Origin: Halovivax limisalsi
GTDB lineage: Archaea > Halobacteriota > Halobacteria > Halobacteriales > Natrialbaceae
Direction of reading: 5' to 3'
Assembly: GCF_023093535.1 (NCBI RefSeq)
Contig: NZ_CP095757.1
Location: 3,100,001-3,164,000 of the forward strand
Length of the DNA stretch: 64,000 bases
Position 1 is the first letter of the stretch, and the number at the start of each line of letters is the position of its first letter. Under the pieces are notes generated by a model. That model was given only the letters and a program-made list of their open reading frames with translations, was not told the DNA's origin and ran no database searches. The position numbers were made by a program, and so were the translations under genes. Shown here piece by piece: positions 44,842 through 53,840 of this stretch.

Positions 44842-46257
44842 ATGACGCTGTTCGGGACCGCGGGGATCCGGGGGCCGGTCGCCGGGACGGTGACGCCGTC
44901 GCTCGCGCTGGCGGTGGGCCAGGCCGTCGCGAGCGACGCCGATGGAACGGGGCCGACGGTCGTTCTCGGCTACGACGGCCGGGAGACCAGCGAGGCGCTG
45001 GCGGCCGCGATGGCGGCCGGTCTCGCGAGCGGCGGCGCCTCGGTCCGCCGACTCGGACAGGTCCCGACGCCGACGCTCGCGTTCGCCTCGCAGGGCCGAC
45101 GCGGGGCGATGATCACCGCGAGTCACAACCCGCCGGCGGACAACGGGGTCAAGCTCTTCGACGACGGGGTGGAGTACGACCGCGAGGCGGAGCGCGCCGT
45201 CGAGCGGGCCGTCGAGGATCCCGCGACGAAATCGTGGGATCGGTGGGGATCGATCGAACGGGTGGACGCCCTCGACCGATACCGAGACGCCGTTTGCGGG
45301 TACGTTCGCGAGCAGTTTGCCGACGGCGACACTCGCGACGAGTCCGCCGACGCGGCGACAATCGAGCCCCTGGCGGGACAGTCGGTCGTCGTCGACTGCG
45401 GCACCGGCGTCGGCGCGTTGGCGACGCCGCAGGTACTCGGTCGACTCGGGGCAGACGTGACGGCGCTGAACGCCACCGTCGACGGGCACTTCCCCGCCCG
45501 GGAGAGCAAACCGACGCCCGAGACCCTGACAGACTGCGCGGCGTACCTCGCCGAAGGAGACGCCGATCTCGGCCTGGCCCACGACGGCGACGGGGATCGA
45601 CTCGTCGTGCTCGGTCCCGACGGGGACGTCGTCCACGAGGACACGATCCTCGCGGTCGTCGCAGCCCACTACGTCGAGGCCGCGACCGTCGCGGATCCGG
45701 TCGTCGTCACCACGCCGAACGCGTCCGCGCGGATCGACGAGCGAGTGCGCGAGGCCGGCGGCCGCGTCGAGCGGGTGCGACTCGGGTCGCTCCACGAAGG
45801 GATCGCCCGCGTGCGGGCCGAATCGGACGCGGGATCGGACACCGAGGTCGTCTTCGCCGCCGAGCCGTGGAAACACATCCACCCGGCCTTCGGCGGCTGG
45901 ATCGACGGCGTCGCCAGCGCCGCGATGGTCGCGGGGCTCGTCGCGGCAACGGGCGACGTCGAAGCGCTCCGCGAGCCCGTCGCCGAACGTCCGTACCGCA
46001 AGGAGAGCGTTCCCTGCCCGGACGACATCAAGGAACGGGTGATGGCGGACCTCGAAACACGCCTGCCAGAGCGCTTCCCCGAGGGGTCGGTCGACACCGA
46101 CTACGGCGTCAGGATCGAGCTCCCGGACGCGTCGTGGGTGCTGGTGCGTCCCAGCGGAACCGAACCATACGTCCGGCTGTACGCCGAGAGTGACGGCGTC
46201 GAGTCGCTGGTCGCGGAGACGCGCGAAGCGATCGAGCGGGCGGTCGAAACCGTCTGA
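44842..46257 (+). CDS. Phosphoglucomutase/phosphomannomutase family protein
   Basis: 471 residues. Alpha-D-phosphohexomutase. Motifs: FGTAGIRGPVAG at the start, active phosphoserine loop ITASHNPPADNGVK, metal loop AHDGDGDRLVVL, sugar-specificity loop region (AAEPWKHIHPAFGGWIDG) and phosphate loop VRPSGTEPYVRLY. Specificity for glucose, mannose or glucosamine phosphates is not decidable. Start chosen at ATG 44842. Confidence 0.93.
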   Translation: MTLFGTAGIRGPVAGTVTPSLALAVGQAVASDADGTGPTVVLGYDGRETSEALAAAMAAGLASGGASVRRLGQVPTPTLAFASQGRRGAMITASHNPPADNGVKLFDDGVEYDREAERAVERAVEDPATKSWDRWGSIERVDALDRYRDAVCGYVREQFADGDTRDESADAATIEPLAGQSVVVDCGTGVGALATPQVLGRLGADVTALNATVDGHFPARESKPTPETLTDCAAYLAEGDADLGLAHDGDGDRLVVLGPDGDVVHEDTILAVVAAHYVEAATVADPVVVTTPNASARIDERVREAGGRVERVRLGSLHEGIARVRAESDAGSDTEVVFAAEPWKHIHPAFGGWIDGVASAAMVAGLVAATGDVEALREPVAERPYRKESVPCPDDIKERVMADLETRLPERFPEGSVDTDYGVRIELPDASWVLVRPSGTEPYVRLYAESDGVESLVAETREAIERAVETV

Positions 46258-46382
46258 CGTTCGGACCGACCCCGCCTCCGAGGCCGTAGCCGGTCGGCGT
46301 CCAACCGCTACTCACCCGGGCAACCGATCATCCCGGTCCTCGGAGTGGGCCGCGCCGCGCGCCGGTCCGTCGTCGGATTCGA

Positions 46383-47015
46383 TCAGTGGTCGGCCGAAAC
46401 GAGCCGCGCTCGGACCGTTTCGGCGACGTCGTTCAGGTAGAGCTGTCCGAACGCCGCGACGGACAGGGCGCCGAGCGAGTTGAACATCGAATCGCGGACG
46501 GTATCGTCGAGCCCCTTCTGGGCCAGCGGCATCGTCACGCCAGTTGCGTTGGCGACGATATCCAGGGCGAACTCGAACAGTTCCCAGACGACGCCGAACG
46601 AGAGGACGACCACGAAGATGTAGACGAAGGCGAACCGGGTGGGAATGTGAATCTCGTCGCTGTGGAGGTCGATCGCTCGCGCGATTGTGTACCCCGCGGC
46701 CGCGATCAGCGATCCGGACACCGCGTGCGTGACGTGGTCCCACCAGTAAATCCGGTCGTAGAGGCCGGCCGATCCGACGGTGTGTAAGAACACGGCGGTC
46801 GTGATCCAGAGCGCGAGTCGCGAATCCAGCGGGAGGCTGTAATTTCGCTCCATCACGGCGGGGAGAAACGTGACGAGCAGGCCGACCGTGCCGTTGGTGA
46901 TCGCCTTCGGCTGGCCGGCGATCAGGCCGTAGCCGACGATCGCGACGAGGGCGAGTTGCAAGCTACGCGTAACGTGTCGGTGCGTCCACATCGACGGCCC
47001 GGGGAGGCGCGTCAT
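46383..47015 (-). CDS. Multi-spanning membrane protein with WDHxxH motif
   Basis: 210 residues, five or six hydrophobic helices. YWWDHVTHAVSGSLIAAAGY and VLSFGVVWELFEFALDI give a WD-H-x3-H ... G ... WE pattern like that of DUF2238/YjdF membrane proteins. Its ATG overlaps the stop of the upstream gene (47012-47650) by four bases, so the two are co-translated. The C-terminus is soluble (LNDVAETVRARLVS). Confidence 0.8.
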   Translation of the reverse strand: MTRLPGPSMWTHRHVTRSLQLALVAIVGYGLIAGQPKAITNGTVGLLVTFLPAVMERNYSLPLDSRLALWITTAVFLHTVGSAGLYDRIYWWDHVTHAVSGSLIAAAGYTIARAIDLHSDEIHIPTRFAFVYIFVVVLSFGVVWELFEFALDIVANATGVTMPLAQKGLDDTVRDSMFNSLGALSVAAFGQLYLNDVAETVRARLVSADH

Positions 47016-47650
47016 CGTCTCACCGTCCCCCGGATCGCTCGCCAGAGTCGGCGGTCCCGCCGTCGGAAGTAGCCGTCGAACAGGATCCCCGCGACGCAGC
47101 CGGCCGCCATCACGTACAGCCACTCGAGCATGAGCGTCTCGTTGTCGACGAGATACGCCGTCCCGAGATAGCGATCGGCGTTCCACCGGAAGACCGTCCA
47201 CGCCGCGACGGTCGCGAGCGTCGTCATGACGACGAACCCGACCGCGAACCAGTGGGTGACCCGGAGCGCGGTGAACATGTGGAGTTCGACGGTGACGATC
47301 AGCGACAGTCCGGCGATCGCGAGGTACGTCGCGAACGTTCCGACCGTTCCCCCGACCAGTCCGCGAATGAGGATCGGAAAGAGCGCGATCACGAGGAGCT
47401 CCCACGGGAGCATCACCCGCCACTCCCGGTACGCGACCGGTGGAATGAGGACGACGACGCCCGCGAACGCGACGAACACGGACCACTGAACGTCCCAATC
47501 GAGGACGCTCTCCGTAAGCACCACGGCCAGGACGCCGACGAGCAGCCACGCGACGACCGCGTTCGCCCGGCCGCTACGGAACAACCGTTCGAGGATGTCC
47601 GTGACGTCGTGCACGAAGGGGCGATCCGAGTCCCCCAGTTCATCGACCAT
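47012..47650 (-). CDS. Polytopic membrane protein, partner of the WDHxxH protein
   Basis: 212 residues, six hydrophobic segments after a soluble start (DRPFVHDVTDILERLFRSG). Notable stretches: AYREWRVMLPWELLVIALFP and LHMFTALRVTHWFAVGFVVM. No named family recognised. It overlaps the next gene by four bases; the pair probably forms a complex. Confidence 0.78.
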   Translation of the reverse strand: MVDELGDSDRPFVHDVTDILERLFRSGRANAVVAWLLVGVLAVVLTESVLDWDVQWSVFVAFAGVVVLIPPVAYREWRVMLPWELLVIALFPILIRGLVGGTVGTFATYLAIAGLSLIVTVELHMFTALRVTHWFAVGFVVMTTLATVAAWTVFRWNADRYLGTAYLVDNETLMLEWLYVMAAGCVAGILFDGYFRRRDRRLWRAIRGTVRR

Positions 47651-47801
47651 CGCTTGCGTGGAGAGACGGGTACCTCATAAACCTTCGCCGATGAGTCTCC
47701 CGGCGACCGCAGCGCTGGCCACCGTCCCAAAATACAGTCACCGCGTCGGTGACCGAATCACGATCGACACGGACTTGCCGCCCGATCCCGATCACACTCG
47801 T

Positions 47802-48206
47802 ATGAACGGCTTGATCGCGCGCGCTCGCGAGATGCAGGACGCGTCACACGTTCCCTACTCCGAGTACCGGGTCGGCGCCGCCCTCGAGACGGCCGACGGG
47901 TCGGTCTTCGCCGGCTGCAATCTCGAGGTCGTCAACTTCTCGAACAGCCTCCACGCCGAGGAGGTCGCCATCGCGGAGGCGGTCAAAGCGGGCCACCGCG
48001 AGTTCGAACGCCTCGCGGTCAGTTCCGACCGTCGCGACGGCGTGACGCCCTGTGGCATGTGTCGCCAGACGCTCGCGGAGTTCTGCGACGCGGAGCTGGT
48101 CGTGGCCTGCGACGAGGGCGACGACGCCGACGGGAAGCCGGTCGTGACGACCCACACGCTCGGCGAGTTGCTCCCGGCCGCGATGGAGCAGGACGACCTC
48201 GCGTGA
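47802..48206 (+). CDS. cdd: Cytidine deaminase
   Basis: 134 residues. Deaminates cytidine/deoxycytidine in pyrimidine salvage. Zinc motifs HAEEVAIAEA and TPCGMCRQTL, and the start SHVPYSEYRVGAALETADG with GCNLE fit the tetrameric CDA family. Two genes upstream of uridine phosphorylase on the same strand, so product uridine can be used directly. Confidence 0.95.
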   Translation: MNGLIARAREMQDASHVPYSEYRVGAALETADGSVFAGCNLEVVNFSNSLHAEEVAIAEAVKAGHREFERLAVSSDRRDGVTPCGMCRQTLAEFCDAELVVACDEGDDADGKPVVTTHTLGELLPAAMEQDDLA

Positions 48207-48238
48207 GGTGACCCGCCTCGGCCGGGACCGCGCCCGGA

Positions 48239-48733
48239 TCAGCCGTCCTGGCGCCGTTCGGCTTCGAGGTGGTCGTGCAGGATCGTCCGGTGACACCGCT
48301 TGTTCGACGTGTTCTCGAAGCAGACGAGCGCGATCGATTCGCCCGAGTCGAGGCGCGCGAGCAGGTCGTCGACGGCGTCGCCCGCGGCGTCGGACGACTG
48401 CAGGTGCGCGCGGTACCGCGACGCGAAGTCCGTCTCCTCCCAGGCGGCGTTGTGCGCTTCCTCGTCGCAGATGCCGCGGCGCTTCAGGTCGGTCTCGGCC
48501 TGCTTCGTCTCGTCTAGCAGGTCCCGCGGCGGGCCGAGCGGTTGGAGGTTTTCGTCGACTGACCCGTGGAACCACGGCGTCGGGTCCCGGACGACGCCGA
48601 TACGGGTCGTCTCGGGCGGCAACTCGACCAGGTCATGTTGCAGCGCGGCGACGTACGTGTCGGAGAGCAAGCCACCGACCGGTGCCCCATCCGCGGCGTC
48701 CGCCGAACCGCCCGCATCCCCGGTGTCGGACAT
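48239..48733 (-). CDS. DUF488-like protein
   Basis: 164 residues from ATG at 48733. IGVVRDPTPWFHGSVDENLQ, then AHNAAWEETDFASRYRAHL and IALVCFENTSNKRCHRTILH; the C-F-E-N/K...CHR pattern is the DUF488 signature. Lies on the opposite strand between cdd and udp. Function unknown. Confidence 0.8.
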   Translation of the reverse strand: MSDTGDAGGSADAADGAPVGGLLSDTYVAALQHDLVELPPETTRIGVVRDPTPWFHGSVDENLQPLGPPRDLLDETKQAETDLKRRGICDEEAHNAAWEETDFASRYRAHLQSSDAAGDAVDDLLARLDSGESIALVCFENTSNKRCHRTILHDHLEAERRQDG

Positions 48734-48788
48734 GATCCGGTCTTGGTCCGGGGCAGGTATATAGCCCGCGACGAGAAACCACGCCACC

Positions 48789-49628
48789 ATGACCGACGGC
48801 GACGACGCGCGCGCCGACAGCGAGGATCCGAACGCGGACGTCCAGTACCACCTCGAGGTGGGACCCGACGACGTCGCGGAGACCGTCCTGCTTCCCGGCA
48901 ACCCGGAGCGAATCGACCGCATCGTCGACTGCTGGGACGAGTACGAACACGTCGCCCGGCACCGCGAGTATCGCACGGCGACCGGCCGCTACGACGGAGC
49001 GCCCGTTACGACCACCTCGACCGGTATCGGCAGCCCCTCGGCCGCGATCGCCGTCGAGGAACTCGCCCGCGTCGGCTGCGAGACGTTTGTCCGCGTGGGC
49101 TCCTGCGGCGCGATCCAGCCCGACGTCTCGGTCGGCGACCTCGTCATCACGACCGGGGCCGTCCGCCAGGAGGGAACCAGCGACGAGTACGTCCGCGAGG
49201 ACTACCCCGCCGTCGCGAATCACGAGGTCGTCGCCGCCCTCGTCGCCGCCGCGGAACGCCTCGGCTACGACCACCACACCGGCCTCACCGCGAGCACCGA
49301 CTCCTTCTACGCCGGGCAGGGCCGGCCCGGATTCGAGGGCTTCGAAGCCGCCGGTTCCGAGGACCTGCTCGACGATCTCGCCGCGGCCAACGTCACCAAC
49401 GTCGAGATGGAAGCCAGCGCGATCTTGACCCTGGCGAACGTCTACGGACTGCGCGCCGGCGCCGTCTGCACCGTCTACGCCGACCGCAACGGGGGCGAAT
49501 TCAGCGTCACCGGCGAGACGCGAGCGGCCGAAACCGCCTCGCTCGCGGCCGCTCTACTCGCCCAGATGGATACACAAAAGGCGGAGGCGGGCGTTACGGA
49601 CTGGCACGCCGACCTCTCGATCGAGTGA
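48789..49628 (+). CDS. udp: Nucleoside phosphorylase (uridine phosphorylase-like)
   Basis: 279 residues. PNP_UDP_1 family: LLPGNPERIDRIVDCWDE, TSTGIGSPSAAIAVEEL, RVGSCGAIQPDVSVGDL, GLTASTDSFYAGQGRPGF and NVEMEASAIL with the substrate Glu-Met-Glu. Next to cytidine deaminase, which favours uridine as substrate, though purine nucleosides cannot be excluded. Confidence 0.92.
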   Translation: MTDGDDARADSEDPNADVQYHLEVGPDDVAETVLLPGNPERIDRIVDCWDEYEHVARHREYRTATGRYDGAPVTTTSTGIGSPSAAIAVEELARVGCETFVRVGSCGAIQPDVSVGDLVITTGAVRQEGTSDEYVREDYPAVANHEVVAALVAAAERLGYDHHTGLTASTDSFYAGQGRPGFEGFEAAGSEDLLDDLAAANVTNVEMEASAILTLANVYGLRAGAVCTVYADRNGGEFSVTGETRAAETASLAAALLAQMDTQKAEAGVTDWHADLSIE

Positions 49629-49691
49629 TGTGTGACGAACGCTATCGAGCGGATCGCGTTCGACGCGTCTCGCGATCGTCACCGCGACCGC

Positions 49692-50459
49692 TCACTCGTC
49701 GCGGATCTTCACGATGCCGTGTTCGAACACCTGTCGGTTGGGGATGACGTACTCCTCGCCGTCGTTCTCGACGATCGTCACGAAGATGTCCACCTCCTGG
49801 ACGATTCCCCGGCGGTCGCCGACGCGGATGCGATCGCCGATGCCGTAGGGCTGGTTGAGCAGGAGGTAGATCCCCACCGCGCTCGAGACCAGGAAGTCCT
49901 TGAAGGCGAAGGCGCCGACGATGACGACGCCGGCGGCGTAGACGACGAGCAGGATCATCAGCGCGAGGACCTGGACGCCGACCTGGGCGAGCGCGATCAG
50001 GATGACGACATAGAGGATCGAGTACTTCACCACGCGCGGGATGAGCGACGCCTCCGGGAGCTTGACGCTCCGGAGGTACTCCCCGACGACGAGTTCGGCC
50101 TTGTCGGCGACGATGAACCCGACGACGAGGACGAGCACCGCGATGAACACCTGCGGGAGAAAGAGCGTCACGTCCGCCCAGAACTGGTCGGTGTTGACCA
50201 GTTGAGCGATGTGGACCGCCGTCAGGATGGCGATCCCGTAGATGAACCACGAACTCAACCGGGCGACGATCTGGACCGTCGAGGTGCCGAGGCTCCGGGC
50301 GCTGCGCTCGAAGGGCGTGCCCTCGACCGCGTCGGGGACCCCCGCCGCGGTCAGCAGCTCCTTGTTGAGTTTCCCGACGATGTACCCGACCACGAAGCCG
50401 AGGATGAGGACTGCGACCGCCACGACCGCCGGCTCCTCGACGAACGCCTGGACGTCCAT
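49692..50459 (-). CDS. MscS-type mechanosensitive channel family protein
   Basis: 255 residues. N-terminal helix (VVAVAVLILGFVVGYIVGK), three more helices, and the MscS beta-domain with VIVGAFAFKDFLVSSAVGIY, LLLNQPYGIGDRIRVGDRRG and VQEVDIFVTIVENDGEEYVI then NRQVFEHGIVKIRDE. The pore helix is less glycine-rich than E. coli MscS. Begins one base after the dacZ stop, so both are on one transcript; c-di-AMP controlled osmotic response is a natural guess for the pair. Confidence 0.9.
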   Translation of the reverse strand: MDVQAFVEEPAVVAVAVLILGFVVGYIVGKLNKELLTAAGVPDAVEGTPFERSARSLGTSTVQIVARLSSWFIYGIAILTAVHIAQLVNTDQFWADVTLFLPQVFIAVLVLVVGFIVADKAELVVGEYLRSVKLPEASLIPRVVKYSILYVVILIALAQVGVQVLALMILLVVYAAGVVIVGAFAFKDFLVSSAVGIYLLLNQPYGIGDRIRVGDRRGIVQEVDIFVTIVENDGEEYVIPNRQVFEHGIVKIRDE

Positions 50460-50460
50460 A

Positions 50461-51279
50461 TCAGTAGGCCTCCGGGTCGACCTCCAGGATCAGTTCGCCG
50501 CCCTTGAACGCCCGGACCATGCCGTCGCTCTCCGAGAGGGCGACGGCGATCGAGTTCGTATCCCGCGTGATCGCGCTCGCCGCCATGTGCCGGGCGCCCA
50601 GCCCCTTCGGAATGTCGACGCCCTCCGCCGCGGGCTCGAGGTACCGATACGCCGAGACGATCTTGCCAGAATCCGAGATGACGAAGGCCCCGTCGAGGCG
50701 GGAGAACTCCTTCAGCATGACCGTCACGATCGGGTCCCCCACGTGGACGTGTGACTTCTCGAAGGGGTTGTACGAGAGCGGCCGGGACTTGTTCATCACG
50801 TTCCCCGCGTCGCCGACGACGAACAGCGCCCCCACGGGCTTTCCCTTCTGGCCCTTCTTGCCGAGGTTGATCGCCACCTCGAAGACGGCCTTTATCACCT
50901 CCGGATCGGCGCGGGATTTCGCGAAGAGGTCGTAGAGGCCGTGCTGATCGTCGGCTTCGGCACGAACGCGCGAGACCGTATCGATGCTATCGTCGAAGAC
51001 GCTCGTCGCGCACGCGAGGACGTCCCCGTCCTCGACGACGCCCCGCTCCAGCGCGCCCTCGAGTCCGAATCGAATCCGTTCGGCCACGTCGTCGAACTCG
51101 AGCGGCAACTCGACGAACGGGTCGGCCCCGACGGTGTTCTCCGTCCCGATCGTGATCACGTCGAGCTCCTCGTCGTCGAGCTCCGTGAACCGCTCGTGGT
51201 ACGAGCCGCTCGGGGAGAAGAGCACGATCGCGTCGACATCCTCGTAAATGTCACCGAACACGTCATCGAGACCGGCCAT
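50461..51279 (-). CDS. dacZ: Diadenylate cyclase DacZ (c-di-AMP synthase)
   Basis: 272 residues. Makes cyclic di-AMP from two ATP. The DAC domain is C-terminal: PVGALFVVGDAGNVMNKSRP, EFSRLDGAFVISDSGKIVSA (DGA motif) and PKGLGARHMAASAITRDTNS followed by IAVALSESDG (GxRHxAA motif, catalytic). The N-terminal ~130 residues are a pyruvate-kinase-like domain characteristic of DacZ (VDAIVLFSPSGSYHERF). In Haloferax c-di-AMP level is essential and linked to osmoregulation (known). A 12-bp palindrome sits one base before the ATG. First gene of a dacZ-mscS operon. Confidence 0.95.
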   Translation of the reverse strand: MAGLDDVFGDIYEDVDAIVLFSPSGSYHERFTELDDEELDVITIGTENTVGADPFVELPLEFDDVAERIRFGLEGALERGVVEDGDVLACATSVFDDSIDTVSRVRAEADDQHGLYDLFAKSRADPEVIKAVFEVAINLGKKGQKGKPVGALFVVGDAGNVMNKSRPLSYNPFEKSHVHVGDPIVTVMLKEFSRLDGAFVISDSGKIVSAYRYLEPAAEGVDIPKGLGARHMAASAITRDTNSIAVALSESDGMVRAFKGGELILEVDPEAY

Positions 51280-51280
51280 T

Positions 51281-51292
51281 GCTTCTAGAAGC
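51281..51292 (-). promoter_or_regulatory. Perfect palindrome at the dacZ start
   Basis: GCTTCTAGAAGC, a perfect 12-bp palindrome ending two bases before the dacZ ATG. A TATA-like CTTATTCG (51305-51312) places the transcription start inside it. Candidate operator or start-site structure. Confidence 0.5.
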
Positions 51293-51488
51293 CGGGTGGG
51301 CTCGAATAAGCGTTTGGGCGTATCGTCAGACGCCTGGCGGACAACCGAACTTTTCCGCCTCGGGTTCCGCCCAAAGCGCGAAACCGCTCCTTGAAAAACT
51401 TCGTTAGCTGTCGCTAATCGACGTAGCGTCCGAAAAATGAATCGCGGGTCGCAGGGTCAGCGGTCGATCCGCTGATAGTTAGTACGGC

Positions 51489-53840
51489 TTAGTCCTGACG
51501 GCGCAGGGCCAGCATCGCAGCGCCCAGCAGCGCGACGAGAGCGACAGCGACGCCGAAGCCGGGCGTGCCGTCGTCTCCGCCATCGCCGCCGTCCTCGGAG
51601 CCGCCATCCTCGGAGCCGCCATCCTCGGAGCCGCCATCCTCGGAGCCGCCGTCCTCGGAGCCGCCATCCTCGGAGCCGCCGTCCTCGGAGCCGCCGTCGT
51701 CGCCGGCGGAGACGGTCAAGGTGCCGGATTCGCTCTCGTTAGGCGTCTCGACGGCCCACTCGATGTCGCCCTCGGCGGACGTATCGAAGTCACCGGAGAG
51801 GGTCGTCGTTCCACCAGCCTCGAGGGAGACCTCTTCCGAGGCGACCTCCTCGCCGCCGATGGTGAGCGTGACCGTGCCCTCTGCGGGACCGGAGTCAGCA
51901 GTGTTGGTGATCGTCGCCTCGATGGAGGCGTCCTCGTCGACCATCACTTCCTCCGGCACGTCGACGTTCGTGACGCTGAGGTACGGTTCCGGGGAAGGCT
52001 CGCCGACGACACCGTCAGCGGTGTCGGAAACGTCGCCGTTGTCTTCGAGTTCAGCCGAGAGGGAGAACTCGGTGTCCTGGACCTGTCCGCTGAAGTCCAT
52101 CGTCGCGGTCCACGTTCCATCCTCGCCGACCTCGGTGTAGGTCGGGATGTAGAACGGGTTGTCGCTTCCGTCCGGCGTCTCCGCCTGCACGAAGATCGAG
52201 GCGCCGGGCGCGACGTTCGACGTGCCCGTGATCTCCTGACCGGAGTCAGCGGTGACACTGTAGGAATCCTGATCGAAGCTCAGGGTCGGCTCCTCAACGG
52301 TGAACGAGCTCTCGAACGTGTCCGTCGAGTCGATGTACGGGTTGGGGTCCATCCCTTCGTCCTCGGCGTCAGCCGAGGCGACCGTCTTCACGGTGGCCTT
52401 GTACTGCTCATTGGCCTGGGCGTCGTTGTTGCCGCCGGTCGGCATGAACGCAACGACGCGGTTCTCGTCCTCGGAGATGGTCATGTCACCCACAGCGGGC
52501 GTAATGTCCTTCGGATCCTCACCGAACGGCGGGTTCGTCTGGACGACCGAGATGTTGAACGCTTCGTAGTTGGCCGGGTCCTCCTCGAGGAGGCCGAAGA
52601 TACCGCTACCGACTATCTCGACGGCGACGTAGTCGCCGGCCGCGACCGTTCCGTCGGCCGCGACGCCGAGTTCGTCGAGCGTGTCGGTGTCGTCGCTGCT
52701 GACGACGTACGTGTTAACCTCGTCGATGCCGCTGTCGGTGACGCGGAACGTACCGCGGTCCTGACGGTCACCGTTCGCATCGTAGAGGTTCATGTTGAAG
52801 CTCTTGGTCCACTCGTTGTAGACTTCGAGCTGCGTCTCGCGATCCCAGGTGCCGAGGTGATCGGCGTTGAAACTGCCGTTAGTGGCGGAGACGACGTTCG
52901 CGTCACCGCGGGCCAGCAGCACCGTGTTGACGTCGAGCTCGACCTGGTCGGCGTTTTCGTTAGCCGTCACGGTCCCGTTGAGGAGCGTGATGACCTCTTC
53001 CGAATTTTCCGGCGTCCAGGTGAGTTCGACATAGGCCTCGTCGGTGTTCTGCATGTCGACGAGGATCGTGTTGGAGTCACCGACCGGGCCGGTCGCGACG
53101 TTGTTCTCGTTACCGAAGCTGACTTGTGCCTCGTCGTCGCTGACAACGTCGAGCGTCAGCTCCGAGGAGGCGGTCGTGTCAGCGGCCTCGACCGAGAAGT
53201 TGTACGAACCGGTCGAGACATCAACCTGACTGAAGTCGAGCGTGTAGGTCGCACGAGCGTCGACGACGACGATGTCGTCGTGTGCACTCGTCGCGGACTG
53301 GTTGTAGTCGTTCAGCATCGAGGTGAGCTGATCCTGGGTGAAGCTACCCGAGGAGATCTCGGCCAGGAAGCCACCGCGGTTGGAGTCGACCTCGAGGTCG
53401 ACCGAACCGCTCTGGGTCACCTGATCGGCGCTGAACATCGTGCCGTCGAGATTCTGCACGCGAATCTCGAAGGCAGTGGTGTTACCGTTGTCCTCCTCGA
53501 TGAACCAGTCGCCCTGACCGAGGTCGCTGGTGTCGAGGGTTACCGTGTCGTTCTGCGTGTCCACGTCGACCTCACGTTCCCAGGAGACATCGTCGCCTCC
53601 CGGAACACCGCTGTAAAGGTCAACAGTGTCCGAATCGGTAACACTGGTAATACCGCTAATTACAATCGTTTCTCCCTGATACGCGAAGTCACCATCGCTG
53701 ATGTCCTTCTCGTTGTCGCTGTGGTCCGCGACGGCGGAGCCGGCGAATGCGGCTCCCATCGCGAAGACGGACAGCACCATCAGCGCGGCCAGGAACACTG
53801 CACGTCCCTTTTCGCGCGTTGATGTCGTGTTGCGTGTCAT
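51489..53840 (-). CDS. S-layer/surface glycoprotein with PGF-CTERM sorting tail
   Basis: 783 residues from ATG at 53840. N-terminal signal of the haloarchaeal surface-glycoprotein type (TREKGRAVFLAALMVLSVFA), cleavage expected after Ala38. The mature protein opens with ISDGDFAYQGETIVISGI and continues as acidic beta-rich domains with many N-x-S/T sites. A late Ig-like domain (YLSVTNVDVPEEVMVDEDAS) precedes a GSEDG low-complexity stretch of seven copies, then TPGFGVAVALVALLGAAMLA followed by LRRQD: the PGF-CTERM signal processed by archaeosortase ArtA, with lipid attachment. Probably the main or a major cell-wall protein. Its promoter: TATA-like AACTTATTACG near 53976-53986. Confidence 0.95.
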   Translation of the reverse strand: MTRNTTSTREKGRAVFLAALMVLSVFAMGAAFAGSAVADHSDNEKDISDGDFAYQGETIVISGITSVTDSDTVDLYSGVPGGDDVSWEREVDVDTQNDTVTLDTSDLGQGDWFIEEDNGNTTAFEIRVQNLDGTMFSADQVTQSGSVDLEVDSNRGGFLAEISSGSFTQDQLTSMLNDYNQSATSAHDDIVVVDARATYTLDFSQVDVSTGSYNFSVEAADTTASSELTLDVVSDDEAQVSFGNENNVATGPVGDSNTILVDMQNTDEAYVELTWTPENSEEVITLLNGTVTANENADQVELDVNTVLLARGDANVVSATNGSFNADHLGTWDRETQLEVYNEWTKSFNMNLYDANGDRQDRGTFRVTDSGIDEVNTYVVSSDDTDTLDELGVAADGTVAAGDYVAVEIVGSGIFGLLEEDPANYEAFNISVVQTNPPFGEDPKDITPAVGDMTISEDENRVVAFMPTGGNNDAQANEQYKATVKTVASADAEDEGMDPNPYIDSTDTFESSFTVEEPTLSFDQDSYSVTADSGQEITGTSNVAPGASIFVQAETPDGSDNPFYIPTYTEVGEDGTWTATMDFSGQVQDTEFSLSAELEDNGDVSDTADGVVGEPSPEPYLSVTNVDVPEEVMVDEDASIEATITNTADSGPAEGTVTLTIGGEEVASEEVSLEAGGTTTLSGDFDTSAEGDIEWAVETPNESESGTLTVSAGDDGGSEDGGSEDGGSEDGGSEDGGSEDGGSEDGGSEDGGDGGDDGTPGFGVAVALVALLGAAMLALRRQD
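51591..51695 (-). repeat. Seven tandem 15-bp units encoding GSEDG in the S-layer gene
   Basis: Seven consecutive units (minus-strand GGCGGCTCCGAGGAT or ...GAC) differing only at the last codon position. They encode a serine/acidic spacer between the last folded domain and the PGF-CTERM helix. In frame and slip-prone, so unit number may vary between strains. Confidence 0.9.

Noticed and set aside
51340-51420. Third copy of the hairpin element (CCGAACTTTT ... GAAAAACTTCG)
   Set aside because: Only short AT-containing words match; the four blocks are not preserved in order, and it does not follow a stop codon in the right direction.
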